In this document: piece by piece, positions 37,300 through 47,016 of the stretch
Layout of the letters: the number at the start of each line of letters is the position of its first letter
Position numbering within the stretch: position 1 is the first letter of the stretch
Assembly (NCBI GenBank): GCA_020634815.1
Contig: JACKBA010000030.1
Coordinates: 1 to 64,000, forward strand
Direction of reading: 5' to 3'
DNA from: Caldilineaceae bacterium
GTDB lineage: Bacteria; Chloroflexota; Anaerolineae; Caldilineales; Caldilineaceae
Length of the DNA: 64,000 nt
The notes under the pieces: model-generated
Told to the model about the DNA's origin: nothing
What the model saw: the letters and a program-made list of their open reading frames with translations, nothing else
The model's database searches: none
Program-made: the position numbers and the translations under genes

Positions 37300-37440
37300 G
37301 ACTTTCGTCTACAGTGACGACCACTTTCTTCTGCAGTAGTGAGTGCTTTCGTGTGCAGTGTTGTGAGCTTTCCTTCGCACTGGAAGAATTCGTGTGCAGT
37401 GACGGTGCGAGAGGTACTTTGCACGAGTCACTGCAGAAAA
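37300..37440. repeat. Degenerate ~22-nt direct repeats
   Basis: Variants of CTTTCGTGTGCAGTG recur about six times with a 20-25 base period (CTTTCGTCTACAGTG, CTTTCTTCTGCAGT, CTTTCGTGTGCAGTG, ATTCGTGTGCAGTG and a reversed copy). Such arrays are often transposase-binding ends of insertion sequences. With the nearby transposase relic this looks like a transposon end left behind. Confidence 0.55.
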
Positions 37441-37569
37441 GCGCCGCAATTGCCCCGAATGCCGCAGATGGCGGAGTAGCATTGATAAAACCTTGACGTA
37501 TGATGCTACTCCGCTATCTGGGCGATCGTGGCAACTCCATACATGGAATGTGCCTCGCTCGGGCTAGTA

Positions 37570-37800
37570 GTCCGTCAATCGTGAAACTTGGGATATCGTA
37601 GGGGCGTGCATAGACATCCAGCACATCTTCCATAGCGCAAACGAACTGTGCGTTGGCCTTGGCTGGAATACACCACTGTTCCTTCAGTTAAGGCTCAAGT
37701 TCATTTTTTTGAGTGTCTTGCGCGCTGTCTCATGCGAAACGCTCTCCACGACACCGAGTTCAACCAGCCGTGTTTTAAGGACGGCGAAGGATGCGACGGT
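37570..37800 (-). pseudogene. IS630-type transposase relic
   Basis: On the minus strand one frame reads LVELGVVESVSHETARKTLKK, the helix-turn-helix end of IS630 transposases. After a frameshift/stop it continues as EQWCIPAKANAQFVCAMEDV and LDVYARPYD, the next block of the same family. Both ends are missing. It is an internal fragment of a dead element that has landed across the 5' part of another gene fragment (next entry). Confidence 0.8.
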
Positions 37801-37912
37801 GGGACGCGATGCCACGGTCGCCGAAGTGCGCACGGCCGTGCGCCAGTTGCGCTTCGAGGTAGCGGCCATCCTGCGCGCACATCCGGAAGTCAACCCACCG
37901 GCAGATTTCTAG
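37786..37912 (+). pseudogene. 3' fragment of an unidentified gene
   Basis: A short plus-strand frame ends in TVAEVRTAVRQLRFEVAAIL followed by RAHPEVNPPADF and a stop. It has GC-rich codon use and a helix-like pattern typical of a protein C-terminus but no start or ribosome site. It begins where the IS630 relic ends, so it is probably the remaining tail of a gene truncated by the element. The family is unknown. Confidence 0.35.
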
Positions 37913-37936
37913 CCGGGCCCCAACTGGCGCCATCCG

Positions 37937-38033
37937 ACCCGGCGGGTAGCGGGACGGATGGCGGCCCTCTTTCTCTCGACAACTGAATAACGGCAACAAT
38001 GCCGGTTCCCGTGGGTGGGGCCGGCATTGTTGC
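37937..38033 (+). repeat. Structured hairpin element (family B), copy 2
   Basis: Conserved blocks GGTAGCGGGA and CGACAACTGAATAACGGCAAC are followed by a perfect 13-bp stem (37993-38005 with 38021-38033) and a 15-nt loop. It is the same layout as the copy at 13241-13331 on the other strand, with compensating stem differences. It could act as a terminator for the truncated gene or be a small mobile or RNA element. Confidence 0.65.
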
Positions 38034-38134
38034 GAGGATCCCAGTCGATCCAGGCGCTTGGCGCCCCGCCCCACCTATGGCAAGATACCGTCAACACAGA
38101 TTTTGTACCCGCCACCACATGACAGAGGAAGACC

Positions 38135-38680
38135 ATGAAGACCATCAGCCCGCTCGCCTGGAACCGGATCGCTGCGGTGGTTGCCGCCCTGCTGCTTCCG
38201 GCGCTCTTGACCGCCTGTTCGCCCGCACAGCCCGCCGAGCCGGCCACGCCGACGCCCAATACAAGCGACGTCGAGCGCTTCCTGGAGACCTTCCGCTCCT
38301 TTGGCGGTGAGGTACTGACCATCGACGCCGCCAACCCCACGGTGTCCGCCGAAGTCAGCACGGTGGGGACGATGGCCGCGGCCACGGTGACGCAGGGCAA
38401 CCCGCCCTGTGCCGGCTTTGTGGAGACGATGCCGAGCATGGTCGTCAAGCTGGAGAGCGCAGCGACCGCACTCGAGGTCTCTTTTGCCGGTGCCACCAAC
38501 TCCACGCTCGTGATCCTGAACGAGCAAGAACAGATCCTGTGCGACGAGAATGCGCCGCTTACCAGCACCCCGACCTTCACAGTGTCCGATCCCGCGCCCC
38601 AACTCTATGCCATCTATGTGGGCCGCACCAACATGCAGCAGCCCGCCAGCGGCACGTTGACGGTCACCGCGCAGCCGTAG
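38135..38680 (+). CDS. Hypothetical lipoprotein
   Basis: A 181-residue lipoprotein: leader ending in the lipobox LLTAC, then a Pro/Thr/Ala linker and a beta-rich domain with two cysteines (PPCAGF and ILCDEN) that may form a disulfide. I do not recognise the family. It resembles no enzyme; a binding or structural role at the cell surface is a guess. The next gene starts 40 bases later on the same strand. Confidence 0.7.
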   Translation: MKTISPLAWNRIAAVVAALLLPALLTACSPAQPAEPATPTPNTSDVERFLETFRSFGGEVLTIDAANPTVSAEVSTVGTMAAATVTQGNPPCAGFVETMPSMVVKLESAATALEVSFAGATNSTLVILNEQEQILCDENAPLTSTPTFTVSDPAPQLYAIYVGRTNMQQPASGTLTVTAQP

Positions 38681-38719
38681 GAGATCGAGCGCGCCGACGG
38701 TCGCCTGCCCGTCCTATCG

Positions 38720-40294
38720 ATGCAAACGACAAAGACGATACCACCCCTCACCGCCGCCGACGCGGTAGCCGCCGTGGTAGTCGGCGCCGCGGCGCTGGCG
38801 CTCTACCTGCGCACGCTGGTTCCGTACCCCCTGCCGGGCGATAGCGGCGAATTCCAGGTGCTCGTCCACCAACTCGGCGCCGCGCACACGACGGGCTACT
38901 CCACCTATCTGCTGCTCGGCCATCTCTTCGAGCAACTCGTACCGTGGGGCGACGTCGCCTGGCGCGTCAATCTCTTCTCCGCGGTCATGGGCGCGTTGGC
39001 GGCGGCGCTCGTCTACCTGGCCGGCAAACTCCTCACCGGCAGCGGGCCGGCCGCGGTCGTCGGCGCGCTGAGCCTGAGCGTGGGCTTCACCTTCTGGTCG
39101 CAGGCGATCATCGCCGAGGTCTACACGACCGGCGCCGCCTTCCTGGCCGCGGTGCTGTTCTGCGTGCTGCTCTGGGAGCGCACGGACAGCCGCTGGGCGA
39201 TCGGGGTGGCGGGGATGCTCGGCGGGGTCGGGCTGGGCGCTCACGGCAGCCTGGCGCCGCTGGGCCTGGCCGTGGCGCTCTTTCTGCTGCTCAATGCGCG
39301 CCGCTGGCGCACGTGGCTGCTCCCCGCGCTGGCCGGCGCCATCATCGGGCTGGCCCTCTACGCCGGCGGCATGTTCCTGGTCGATGCCAACCAGGCGCCG
39401 GCCAACATCTTCAACGCCGCCTACACGGCCTCGCGCTCGAAGTGGGGATTGAGCGCGGCCGATGTGGAGAATCCAGCCACGCGCGTCTGGTTTCTCGCCA
39501 GCGCGGGCCAGTGGTGCTCCGCCCTCTTCACGGACCCCGGCGCCGACACGTGGCCCGGCATTCTCGATTACCTGGGGAAGCTGCCGCGCGACGTCGCCTG
39601 GCCGGCGATTGGCCTGGCGCTGCTCGGCCTGGGCGTGCTGCTGCGCCGCGAGTGGAAAGTCGCCACCTTCCTGTTCGTGGCGCTGTTGCTTCAGCTTGTG
39701 ATTTACGTCAACTACGGCGTCGGCGACCGCTACGTCTTCTTTATCCCCACCTACGTGTTGTGGTCACTGCTGGTCACGGCGGGGGCGGCGGGCGTGCTGG
39801 ACTTCGTGGGCCGCTGGTCGTGGGGCAAGCGCGCCGCGATGCAGGCCGGGCTTGCCGCGGTCCTGGCGCTGCTGTGCGTGGGGCCGCTGGTGGCGCCCCG
39901 GTGGCCGGCGATCCGCGCCGGGTCCACACCCTTTACCGGCGCCCGCGAGTACCTGGTGCGGCCCGACACCGTGTCGATTTCCCGCATCGCCCCGCTCGTC
40001 ACCGCCGCGCTCGAGCCAAACGCCATCGTCTTTACCGAGTGGCACTGGCTCTATCCGTATTACTACGCCGCGCACATCGAGCAGGCGAAGACCGGCATCC
40101 AGTTCATCGAGACATCGCCGCGCTCCGAGCAGCGCGGGCTGGCGTCATCGCTTTTCGAGTTCGTGCATGCCAACATCGCCGAGCGGCCAATCTACACCAC
40201 CGGGCAGGAAGGCGACTTCGCCCGCGCCGGCTACCGCGTGACGCGCGTCACCGTCGGCCCGACGACGATGTACCGGATCGAGGCGCCGCAATAG
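38720..40294 (+). CDS. DUF2723-family membrane protein
   Basis: A 524-residue integral membrane protein with about ten hydrophobic helices. The first loop has PLPGDSGEFQVLVHQLGAAH then TTGYSTYLLLG and WRVNLFSAV, the DUF2723 signature (a GT-C glycosyltransferase fold; the eukaryotic relative TMEM260 is an O-mannosyltransferase). The acidic DSGEF is the presumed catalytic loop. After the membrane part the C-terminal ~90 residues are soluble. It probably transfers sugar from a lipid carrier to a surface acceptor. It is preceded by a lipoprotein gene, which may be linked. Confidence 0.82.
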   Translation: MQTTKTIPPLTAADAVAAVVVGAAALALYLRTLVPYPLPGDSGEFQVLVHQLGAAHTTGYSTYLLLGHLFEQLVPWGDVAWRVNLFSAVMGALAAALVYLAGKLLTGSGPAAVVGALSLSVGFTFWSQAIIAEVYTTGAAFLAAVLFCVLLWERTDSRWAIGVAGMLGGVGLGAHGSLAPLGLAVALFLLLNARRWRTWLLPALAGAIIGLALYAGGMFLVDANQAPANIFNAAYTASRSKWGLSAADVENPATRVWFLASAGQWCSALFTDPGADTWPGILDYLGKLPRDVAWPAIGLALLGLGVLLRREWKVATFLFVALLLQLVIYVNYGVGDRYVFFIPTYVLWSLLVTAGAAGVLDFVGRWSWGKRAAMQAGLAAVLALLCVGPLVAPRWPAIRAGSTPFTGAREYLVRPDTVSISRIAPLVTAALEPNAIVFTEWHWLYPYYYAAHIEQAKTGIQFIETSPRSEQRGLASSLFEFVHANIAERPIYTTGQEGDFARAGYRVTRVTVGPTTMYRIEAPQ

Positions 40295-40351
40295 TTCGGC
40301 GGCGAAGCAGCAACCCGACGCAATCAACGCACGCACAAAGGGGAACCCACC

Positions 40352-41410
40352 ATGCCAACCGAGACGATGACACCCAAGGAACGCTGGCTTGCCGTGTTGC
40401 AGCGCAAGACGCCCGACCGCACGCCCATGGATTACTGGGGCACCGACGAGACCATGGAGCGGCTCATGCAGCACCTGGGCTGCGCCGAACCCTGGGAGGT
40501 CTTTCGCGCGCTGCACATCGACCGCGTGGTGGGGGTACGGCCGGAGTACGCCGGCCCGCCGCTGGACGACGACCACGACATGTTCGGCTGCGGCTATCGC
40601 GATGTCTACTACGAGGGCGGCGCCTATCGCGAGTGTGTCTCGCACCCGCTGGCCGGCTTCGAAACCATCGACGAAATCGAGGCCAACTACAAGTGGCCTA
40701 GCGCCGACTGGCTCGATTATTCGGTGATTCCCGGCCAGATCGAAGGCAAGGAGGAGTATCCGATCCAGGGTGGTGGCTCGGAGCCCTTTCTAATCTACGC
40801 CCGGCTGCGCGGCATGGAACAGGCGTACATGGACCTGCTCGTCAACCCGGAGCTGGCCGCCTACTGCCTGGACAAACTTTTCGACCTCGCCTACGTCGAC
40901 ACGCAACGCATCTACGAGCAACTGCCGGGGCAGATTCTGCTCTCCTACGTCGCCGAGGACTTCGGCTCGCAGCAGAGCCTGCTCTTTGCGCCCAAGACGA
41001 TCCGCGACGTCTTCATCCCGCGCATGAAGCGCATGATCGACCTCGCGCACAGCGCGGGCGCCTATGTCTTTCACCACAGCGACGGCGCCATCCGCCCCAT
41101 CCTGCCTGATATGATCGCGGCCGGTATCGACCTCCTCAACCCCATCCAATGGCGCTGCCACGGCATGGAGCGCGCCGAACTCAAGCGCGACTTCGGCGGC
41201 CAGGTGATCCTGCACGGCGGGATGGACAACCAGCACACGCTGGCCTTTGGCTCTGTCGAAGATGTGCGGCGCGAAGTGGCGGAGAACCTGGCGATTCTCG
41301 GTGAGGGCGGCGGCTACATCCTGGCGCCCTGTCACAACATCCAGTCCGTCAGCCCGCCGGAGAACATCGTGGCCATGTACGAAACCGGCTACGATCTCGG
41401 CTGGCAATAA
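40352..41410 (+). CDS. URO-D-fold methyltransferase/decarboxylase-like protein, copy 2
   Basis: A 352-residue paralogue of the protein at 27288-28412. It shares the start MTPKERWLAVLQRKTPDRTPMD, the metal-site segments VFHHSDGAIRPILPDMIAAG and GGYILAPCHNIQSVSPPENI, and the layout of the URO-D barrel. It is clearly not HemE. Likely a cobalamin- or zinc-dependent methyl transfer or demethylation enzyme, substrate unknown. AGGGGAA precedes the ATG. Confidence 0.82.
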   Translation: MPTETMTPKERWLAVLQRKTPDRTPMDYWGTDETMERLMQHLGCAEPWEVFRALHIDRVVGVRPEYAGPPLDDDHDMFGCGYRDVYYEGGAYRECVSHPLAGFETIDEIEANYKWPSADWLDYSVIPGQIEGKEEYPIQGGGSEPFLIYARLRGMEQAYMDLLVNPELAAYCLDKLFDLAYVDTQRIYEQLPGQILLSYVAEDFGSQQSLLFAPKTIRDVFIPRMKRMIDLAHSAGAYVFHHSDGAIRPILPDMIAAGIDLLNPIQWRCHGMERAELKRDFGGQVILHGGMDNQHTLAFGSVEDVRREVAENLAILGEGGGYILAPCHNIQSVSPPENIVAMYETGYDLGWQ

Positions 41411-41415
41411 GGTTC

Positions 41416-41735
41416 TTTGACGCAAAGGCGCAGAGGAGCAGAGAAAACGCAGAGAAAAGCAAAAGGGCGAAGACTATTCTTCTCTGCGCTCCTCTGCGTC
41501 TCAGAGTCCGTTTGGAAGTTCGCACTCTTGACGCAGAGGCACAGAGAAAAACGCAGAGAGAGGCCCTGCTTCGTTTTCGTGTTACCTCTGCGAACCTCTG
41601 CGTCTCAGAGTCCGTTTGGAAGTTCGCAATCTTGACGCAGAGTCGCAGAGGCACAGAGAAAAACGCAGAGAAAAGCCCTGCTTCGTTGTCGTGTTATCTC
41701 TGCGAACCTCTGCATCTCTGCGCCTCTGCGTCAAA
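41416..41735. repeat. Three tandem palindromic repeats (GACGCAGAGGCG family)
   Basis: Three units of ~90-105 nt, each starting TTGACGCA and carrying CTCTGCG words in inverted orientation, fill the convergent spacer between the URO-D-family gene and the GH2 gene. Two units share the phrase CAGAGTCCGTTTGGAAGTTC. They can serve as a bidirectional terminator. Confidence 0.88.
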
Positions 41736-41739
41736 GGAT

Positions 41740-44397
41740 TCAGCTCAACAAGTTAACTGCCCCAGCAAAGAGCGCCTGCGCGACGGCATCTTCCGCCAGC
41801 GTGTGCGCGTTGAGCTTGAAGGTCGTGAGGGCGACATGGCCGCGGCCGTAGGGCATCGCCGCCAGCAGCGCCACCGGCTTGTGGATCCAGCCCAGCGCCA
41901 GGCCGGCCCAGCAGTGCGTGGCATAAGCCCACGGCGGCAGACCGACGAGGATCATGTCGGGCATGACCGGCTCGTATTCCATCTCCAGCAGCGGGTCGCC
42001 GGGCAGGGTGGCAAAGGGACCGGTTTTCTTGATCCAGGAGAAAGCCGTTGCCCAGTCACCCTGCCAGGGCGTGCCGGCGCGCGGGATGACCGCGCCGATG
42101 GGCAACCGCATGGGGTCTGCGCCGTCTCCTGGTTCGCCGGCCAGCAGCAGCAGGCGCGCGCCCGTCTGCACCGCGCGTTCCAGCGCGGGCGAATAGCGGC
42201 GCGCGACCAGGACCGTGCCCGGCGCGGCAGAATCGACGTTCGCCTCGGCGACGGCATAGCCGAGCGTGCGCAGCGTGGCAGCCAGGGCTGAATCATCCAC
42301 CACAGTCAGGGCCGGACCGCCGGCAGCCGCGGCGACCGATGCCAGTTCGACGCGGTTGCTGGCAATCACGGCACCCTCGGCGTCAAGCCACCTGGCCGTG
42401 AGCGCGACCATGCCCGGCCCGTCGAGTGGCACTTCGATCGTCCCGGCGGTGGCGTCGAGCTGCCCGCTCGCTTTGCCGGCCTCCCAGGCCACCACGCCGT
42501 CGCTGCGCTCGCCGTCGACGCCGAAACAGCGCACGTCGACCGCCACCGTTTCGCCGGGCCGGCCGCTCCAGCGCCGCGGGCGCAGGGTGACGGCGTTGTC
42601 CTGATTGAGCGGCACGAATAGGTCGTCCAGCCCCTGCTTGACGTCACGCTGCATGGTCAGCAGGCCGTTGCACTCCCAGTGCACGTCGGTAAACTCGGTG
42701 ATGATGTAGCCGGCGATGGACGGATGCAGGCGCATGGTGGTGATCTCGTAGTTCAGGCTGCGCGCCATGTGCTCCTGTGAGTTGCGCACGAAGTTCTGCA
42801 ACGTGCCAAACGCGGCGTCCAGCCCGGCATCGAGAAAGCGCTGCGGCATGGCGTGCGGATAGACGATGCCGTTGTCGCGCTCGTAGCCCGTCTCGAACCA
42901 CCACGGCTCGCCCCCATGTTCCTGGATCGCGGCCGGGTCGGGCAGCCCCCAGTTGCCGAACTCGGAGACGACCAGCGGCAGATCGGGACGCCGCTCGGCC
43001 AGGTAATCTTGCGCCCACACCCAGTCATTCTCGCGGCCGGCAAAGTCGGCCACCCATTCGTCCCACTCCTTGGCATGGTCGGGGATGGCGCGATAGTGGT
43101 GGAAATCCTCCAGGTCGCCGGCCACGTGGAAATTGTCACAGCAGCCGGAGTTGTCGACAATGAGGCGCGTCGGGTCTATCTGCTTCGCTTCGTGGTAGAA
43201 ATCCGCCAGCCAGCGCCGGTGGTCGGGATTGCGCACCAGGTCGGTGCCCCAGTTCTCGTTGATGAGCGTCCAGGCGATGATCGACGGGTGATTCCAGTCG
43301 CGCGCCACCATGCCGCGGAAGGTCTCCTTGGCGCGTGCGTCCGTGGCGTCGGTCAGGAACACCCAGTTGGGGATCTCCGTCCAGACGAGCAGGCCCAGCC
43401 GGTCGGCGACCTCATAGTAGCGCGGGTCTTCGATCTTGATGTGGATGCGCAGGCAGTTGAGCCCCAGCGCCTTGGCCTTGCGCGCCTGATCCTCCAGGTA
43501 CTCCAGGCTCGGCGGCGTGTAGATGGTCTCCGGATAGTAAGCCTGGTCGAGCACACCGCGCAGATAGAGCGGTTCGCCATTGAGATAGATGCGGCCGGCG
43601 CGCGCCTCTACGGTGCGGAAGCCGCAGGATTCACTGACGCGATCCTGCGCGGCGCCGTCGACCGTCAGCGTGGTCACGACCGTATAGAGCGCGGGCGAGT
43701 CGGGGCTCCACAACTGCGGCGCGCCCTCCAGCACGGCGCGGCCGGCGCCATCGGCGTCCAACGTCACGGTCGCGACGCTCTGGCCGGCCGGGTCGAGCAC
43801 CGTGGCAGCCAGGCTCGCGCCGTCGGGCAGCGACGCATTGAGCGTAGCGGCGATGTCGATGGCCTGCTCGGCCGGCTGCGGCGTGAGGCGCACGCTTGCG
43901 ATGTGCACCGCCGGGCGCATGTTCAGCGTCACGCTCTGCCAGATGCCGCCGATGGGGCCGTACCAGCTCTGCTTGCCGTGCGGCACCTCGGTGAAGGGGG
44001 CATCGGGATAGCGGCTGCGGTCGTCGCTGGCGTCAACCACGCGCACGACAAGGACATTTTCGCCCGGCTTGAGCAGCGCGGTCACGTCGAAGTCGAAAGG
44101 CAGGTAGCCGCCCTCGTGTTCACCGGCGCGGTGCCCGTTCAGCCAGACGATGGCGTGGTAGTCGACCGCACCAAAGTGCAGGATGGCGGCCTTGCCGGCC
44201 AGGTCGCCGTCGAACTCAAAGCGGCGGCGGTACCAGGCCGTGCCGCTGTAATTGCGCAGGTCGTCGAATTGCGCCTGCCAGGGCAGGGGCACCTGCGCCG
44301 CCCGCCATTCCTTGATGGAGAGAATATCGTCGCCGTCGGTGGGGTCGATCTGAAAGTCCCAGGTTCCGTCGAGGGAAATCCGATTGTTGGCTGTCAT
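41740..44397 (-). CDS. Glycoside hydrolase family 2 enzyme
   Basis: An 885-residue cytoplasmic glycosidase (no signal peptide). A jelly-roll sugar-binding domain (residues ~1-175), an Ig-like domain, and a TIM barrel with the acid/base Glu in LINENWGTD and the nucleophile Glu in VVSEFGNWG are followed by an extra C-terminal region of ~250 residues. Family GH2 covers beta-galactosidases, glucuronidases and mannosidases; specificity is not readable. Its place beside a GH51 arabinofuranosidase and a sugar importer suggests plant-derived arabinose/galactose-containing oligosaccharides. AGGTGA lies five bases before ATG 44395-44397. Confidence 0.9.
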   Translation of the reverse strand: MTANNRISLDGTWDFQIDPTDGDDILSIKEWRAAQVPLPWQAQFDDLRNYSGTAWYRRRFEFDGDLAGKAAILHFGAVDYHAIVWLNGHRAGEHEGGYLPFDFDVTALLKPGENVLVVRVVDASDDRSRYPDAPFTEVPHGKQSWYGPIGGIWQSVTLNMRPAVHIASVRLTPQPAEQAIDIAATLNASLPDGASLAATVLDPAGQSVATVTLDADGAGRAVLEGAPQLWSPDSPALYTVVTTLTVDGAAQDRVSESCGFRTVEARAGRIYLNGEPLYLRGVLDQAYYPETIYTPPSLEYLEDQARKAKALGLNCLRIHIKIEDPRYYEVADRLGLLVWTEIPNWVFLTDATDARAKETFRGMVARDWNHPSIIAWTLINENWGTDLVRNPDHRRWLADFYHEAKQIDPTRLIVDNSGCCDNFHVAGDLEDFHHYRAIPDHAKEWDEWVADFAGRENDWVWAQDYLAERRPDLPLVVSEFGNWGLPDPAAIQEHGGEPWWFETGYERDNGIVYPHAMPQRFLDAGLDAAFGTLQNFVRNSQEHMARSLNYEITTMRLHPSIAGYIITEFTDVHWECNGLLTMQRDVKQGLDDLFVPLNQDNAVTLRPRRWSGRPGETVAVDVRCFGVDGERSDGVVAWEAGKASGQLDATAGTIEVPLDGPGMVALTARWLDAEGAVIASNRVELASVAAAAGGPALTVVDDSALAATLRTLGYAVAEANVDSAAPGTVLVARRYSPALERAVQTGARLLLLAGEPGDGADPMRLPIGAVIPRAGTPWQGDWATAFSWIKKTGPFATLPGDPLLEMEYEPVMPDMILVGLPPWAYATHCWAGLALGWIHKPVALLAAMPYGRGHVALTTFKLNAHTLAEDAVAQALFAGAVNLLS

Positions 44398-44441
44398 TTT
44401 GTTCACCTGCTTGGTCTCAATCTGTCTAGGTGTGAGAAATG

Positions 44442-44521
44442 GAACGCGGATGACGCTGATTTGGCAGATTCGTGCGGATTGAATCCGCAGCCATCCGCTC
44501 ACTCCGCGTCATCCGCGCTCC
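44442..44521. repeat. GCGGAT-type palindrome between GH2 and GH51 genes
   Basis: Outer arms CGCGGATGACGC (44445-44456) pair with 44506-44517, and an inner GCGGATT-G-AATCCGC hairpin lies at 44474-44488. It occupies almost the whole spacer in the minus-strand operon and may modulate read-through from GH51 to GH2. Confidence 0.75.
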
Positions 44522-44546
44522 GTTCAAGTTCTGGTTTGTTAAGGTG

Positions 44547-46046
44547 TCAAGCGTCGCGCGTGGTCAGAACCGTGAACGAGAGGGGCGGCAACTGGATCGT
44601 CGCCTTGCCGTCCTTGACGACAGGCGCCGTGATCGGCTGCGCCGTGAGGGCGTTCGGGTCCTCCCACGTATTGCCGGCCTTGGGATCCGTGCCTGCCAAC
44701 TGCCACGCCTTCTCCATCGTCACATTGCGCCCATCCTGCCAGACCAGGTCGGTGACGACGCTCTCCGTCAGGCTGCGGTTGACAACGAAGATCGCGCCGC
44801 TGCCGTCGGCCGGGTCGTAGGAGGCGGAGACGTCGAGCATGGGCACGTCGCCGAACTGCGCTGTCTCCGTGCGCGGCGCCTTGACGAGCACGTCGAGCGC
44901 CTGGCCGCGGGCGTGGTTGCTGACCAGCTCGAAGACGTAGTACGACGGGTGCTTGAGCAGCTCGTCGCCGCGCGTGTGGATCCAGGAGATGACGTTGACG
45001 ATCTGGGCGACGCAGGCGATCTTGAGCACGTGGCTCTTGCGCAGGAAGACGTTGAGCCACTGGCCGACGACCAGCGCATCTTCCAGGTTGTACATTTCCT
45101 CAGAGAGATGCGGCGCTTCGGTCCAGTTCCCCTGCACCGGGTCGCCCTTGTACCAGACCTGCCACTCATCCCACGAGAGGTAAACATCATGCTTGGAGCG
45201 GCGCTTGGCCTTGACGTAGCGCAGCACCCCTTCCATGGTGTCGACGTAGTGCTCGAAGAGGACGGAATTGGCCAGGAAGCTGGGCGTGTCGTTCTCGCGA
45301 TTGCCGGCGTAGTAGTGGATGGAGAGGTAATCCATGTGCTCCCACGCCTCTTCCAGCGCGACGCGATCCCACTCCGGGAAGGTGGGCATGCGGTCGTTGG
45401 AGGAGCCGCACAGCACCGTCTCGATGGAGGGGTCCATCCAGCGCATGAGCTTGGCCGCCTCGCGCGCTTTGACGCCGTACTCGTGCGCGGCCAGCGCGCC
45501 CATCTGCCACGGGCCGTCCATCTCGTTGCCGACGCACCAGTACTTGACGTTGTGTGGCGCGGCATAGCCGTGCTGGCTGCGCAGGTCGGACCAGTAGGTG
45601 CCCGACGGCGTGTTGCAGTAGTCGACGAGGTCGCAGGCGGACTGGATGGTGCCAGTGCCCATGTTGACGCCGAGCATGGGCGCAGCGTCGATGGCCTTGC
45701 AGAAGCCCATGAACTCGTTGGTGCCGAACTGGTTGGTCTCCAGCGACTGCCAGGCGAGCTCACGGCGGCGCGGGCGCTGCTCCTTGGGGCCGACGCCGTC
45801 GAGCCAGTTGTAGCCGCTGAGGAAGTTGCCGCCTGGATAGCGGATGGTCGTGTACTTCTGCGCGCGCAGGGCGTCGAGCACGTCGGTGCGCAGCCCCTGC
45901 TCATCGGCGTGGGCGGACTTGGGTTCGTAGATACCTTCGTAGACGCAGCGCCCCATGTGCTCGGCAAAGCCGCCAAAGAGCAGCGGCGAGATTGGAGCGA
46001 TGGTGCGGTTAGCGTCGAGAAGAAGCTGTGCGGATGACTTTGACAT
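44547..46046 (-). CDS. Alpha-L-arabinofuranosidase (GH51)
   Basis: A 499-residue enzyme with the GH51 layout: the TIM barrel opening ISPLLFGGFAEHMGRCVYEG, the substrate loop YPGGNFLSGYNW, the acid/base Glu in VGNEMDGPW and the nucleophile Glu in YLSWDEW, then a C-terminal beta domain. It removes terminal alpha-L-arabinofuranosyl groups inside the cell, consistent with an importer of short arabino-oligosaccharides encoded upstream. No signal peptide is present. ATG 46044-46046 is chosen over an in-frame ATG 66 bases earlier that would add a Cys/Pro-rich leader. Confidence 0.93.
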   Translation of the reverse strand: MSKSSAQLLLDANRTIAPISPLLFGGFAEHMGRCVYEGIYEPKSAHADEQGLRTDVLDALRAQKYTTIRYPGGNFLSGYNWLDGVGPKEQRPRRRELAWQSLETNQFGTNEFMGFCKAIDAAPMLGVNMGTGTIQSACDLVDYCNTPSGTYWSDLRSQHGYAAPHNVKYWCVGNEMDGPWQMGALAAHEYGVKAREAAKLMRWMDPSIETVLCGSSNDRMPTFPEWDRVALEEAWEHMDYLSIHYYAGNRENDTPSFLANSVLFEHYVDTMEGVLRYVKAKRRSKHDVYLSWDEWQVWYKGDPVQGNWTEAPHLSEEMYNLEDALVVGQWLNVFLRKSHVLKIACVAQIVNVISWIHTRGDELLKHPSYYVFELVSNHARGQALDVLVKAPRTETAQFGDVPMLDVSASYDPADGSGAIFVVNRSLTESVVTDLVWQDGRNVTMEKAWQLAGTDPKAGNTWEDPNALTAQPITAPVVKDGKATIQLPPLSFTVLTTRDA

Positions 46047-46139
46047 GATGCAAGTTCCTATCGGATACAAGGATGCTGAGCACGGAAATCGAGTGACGAT
46101 TGGTGCTATCACGAGTCATTCGTCACTCGTCAAGCGGCC

Positions 46140-46950
46140 TTACTGCCCGGCCATGCCGGTGGTCGTGATGCCGGAGATGATCTGGCGTTGGAAAACTGCG
46201 TAAAAAATGAGGACCGGGGTCGTGGCCACAAAGGCGCCAGCAAAGCAAGCCCACGCTGAATGTAGCTGCCCTGCTGGATAACGACCAGACCGACCGGTAG
46301 CGTTAGCATCGGCCTGATCATGAGGACGATCAGCGGCCAGAACAGGTCATTCCAGAGGCCGAGGAAGCGAATATAAAGAGCGCAACCATTGCGCCGCGCA
46401 TGAGCGGCACGCAGATCTGCCAGTAGATGCGGAAGCGGTTGGCGCCATCGACGCCGCGTCCTCCAGTTCCTGCGGTATCGAGTAAAAGTGCTGACGCAGT
46501 AGAAAGATTCCGTCACCGATGCGGCAGCCGGCCACCAGATGGCGTGGTACGTATCGAGCAATCCAGATCACGTAGGCAGCAGAAAGGCCGGAATCAATGT
46601 GATCGCTGCCGGAATCATCAGGCTGAAGAGCAGCAGCGAGAAGAGGAAACTTTGCCAGGGAACTCAAGGCGGGCAAAGGCGTAGCCGCTGAGGCTGAGAC
46701 AAAACAAGATGATGGCGTGTACCGACAGTGGCGACAAGCAGGCTGTCGTGAAAACCAGCGCCGAGGGCAACTGCGGGTCGAGAAGATCTTGATGAAGTTG
46801 CTGACGGTGACTGGCTGCGGGATCCAGTTGATGGGAAACTCAACTGGTTCGCTTCGAGCGTAAAGCCATCGGTAACATATAGAGCGGCACGACGACGATC
46901 AGTGCCAGCGGCATGAAGACGAGCCACATGACAAGCGAACGTCGAGGCAT
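46140..46950 (-). pseudogene. Sugar ABC transporter permease (MalG type), frameshifted
   Basis: The gene starts with a proper permease N-terminus (MPRRSLVMWLVFMPLALIVV) and stops after ISGITTTGMAGQ, a typical MalG-type end. Between them the reading frame changes repeatedly. TDGFTLEANQLSFP, SLSGYAFARL, GIFLLRQHFYSIPQELEDAA (the EAA coupling loop) and RFLGLWNDLFWPLIVLM appear in order but in different frames. Deleted or inserted single bases explain this. As it stands no functional protein can be made. Either true decay or local sequence error is possible. Confidence 0.85.
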
Positions 46951-47016
46951 CCTCGCAGCGAATCGTCTGCCGCGGTATACGTTGGAAGGGAAATAGTCTG
47001 GCGGTCTCCTGCGAAC

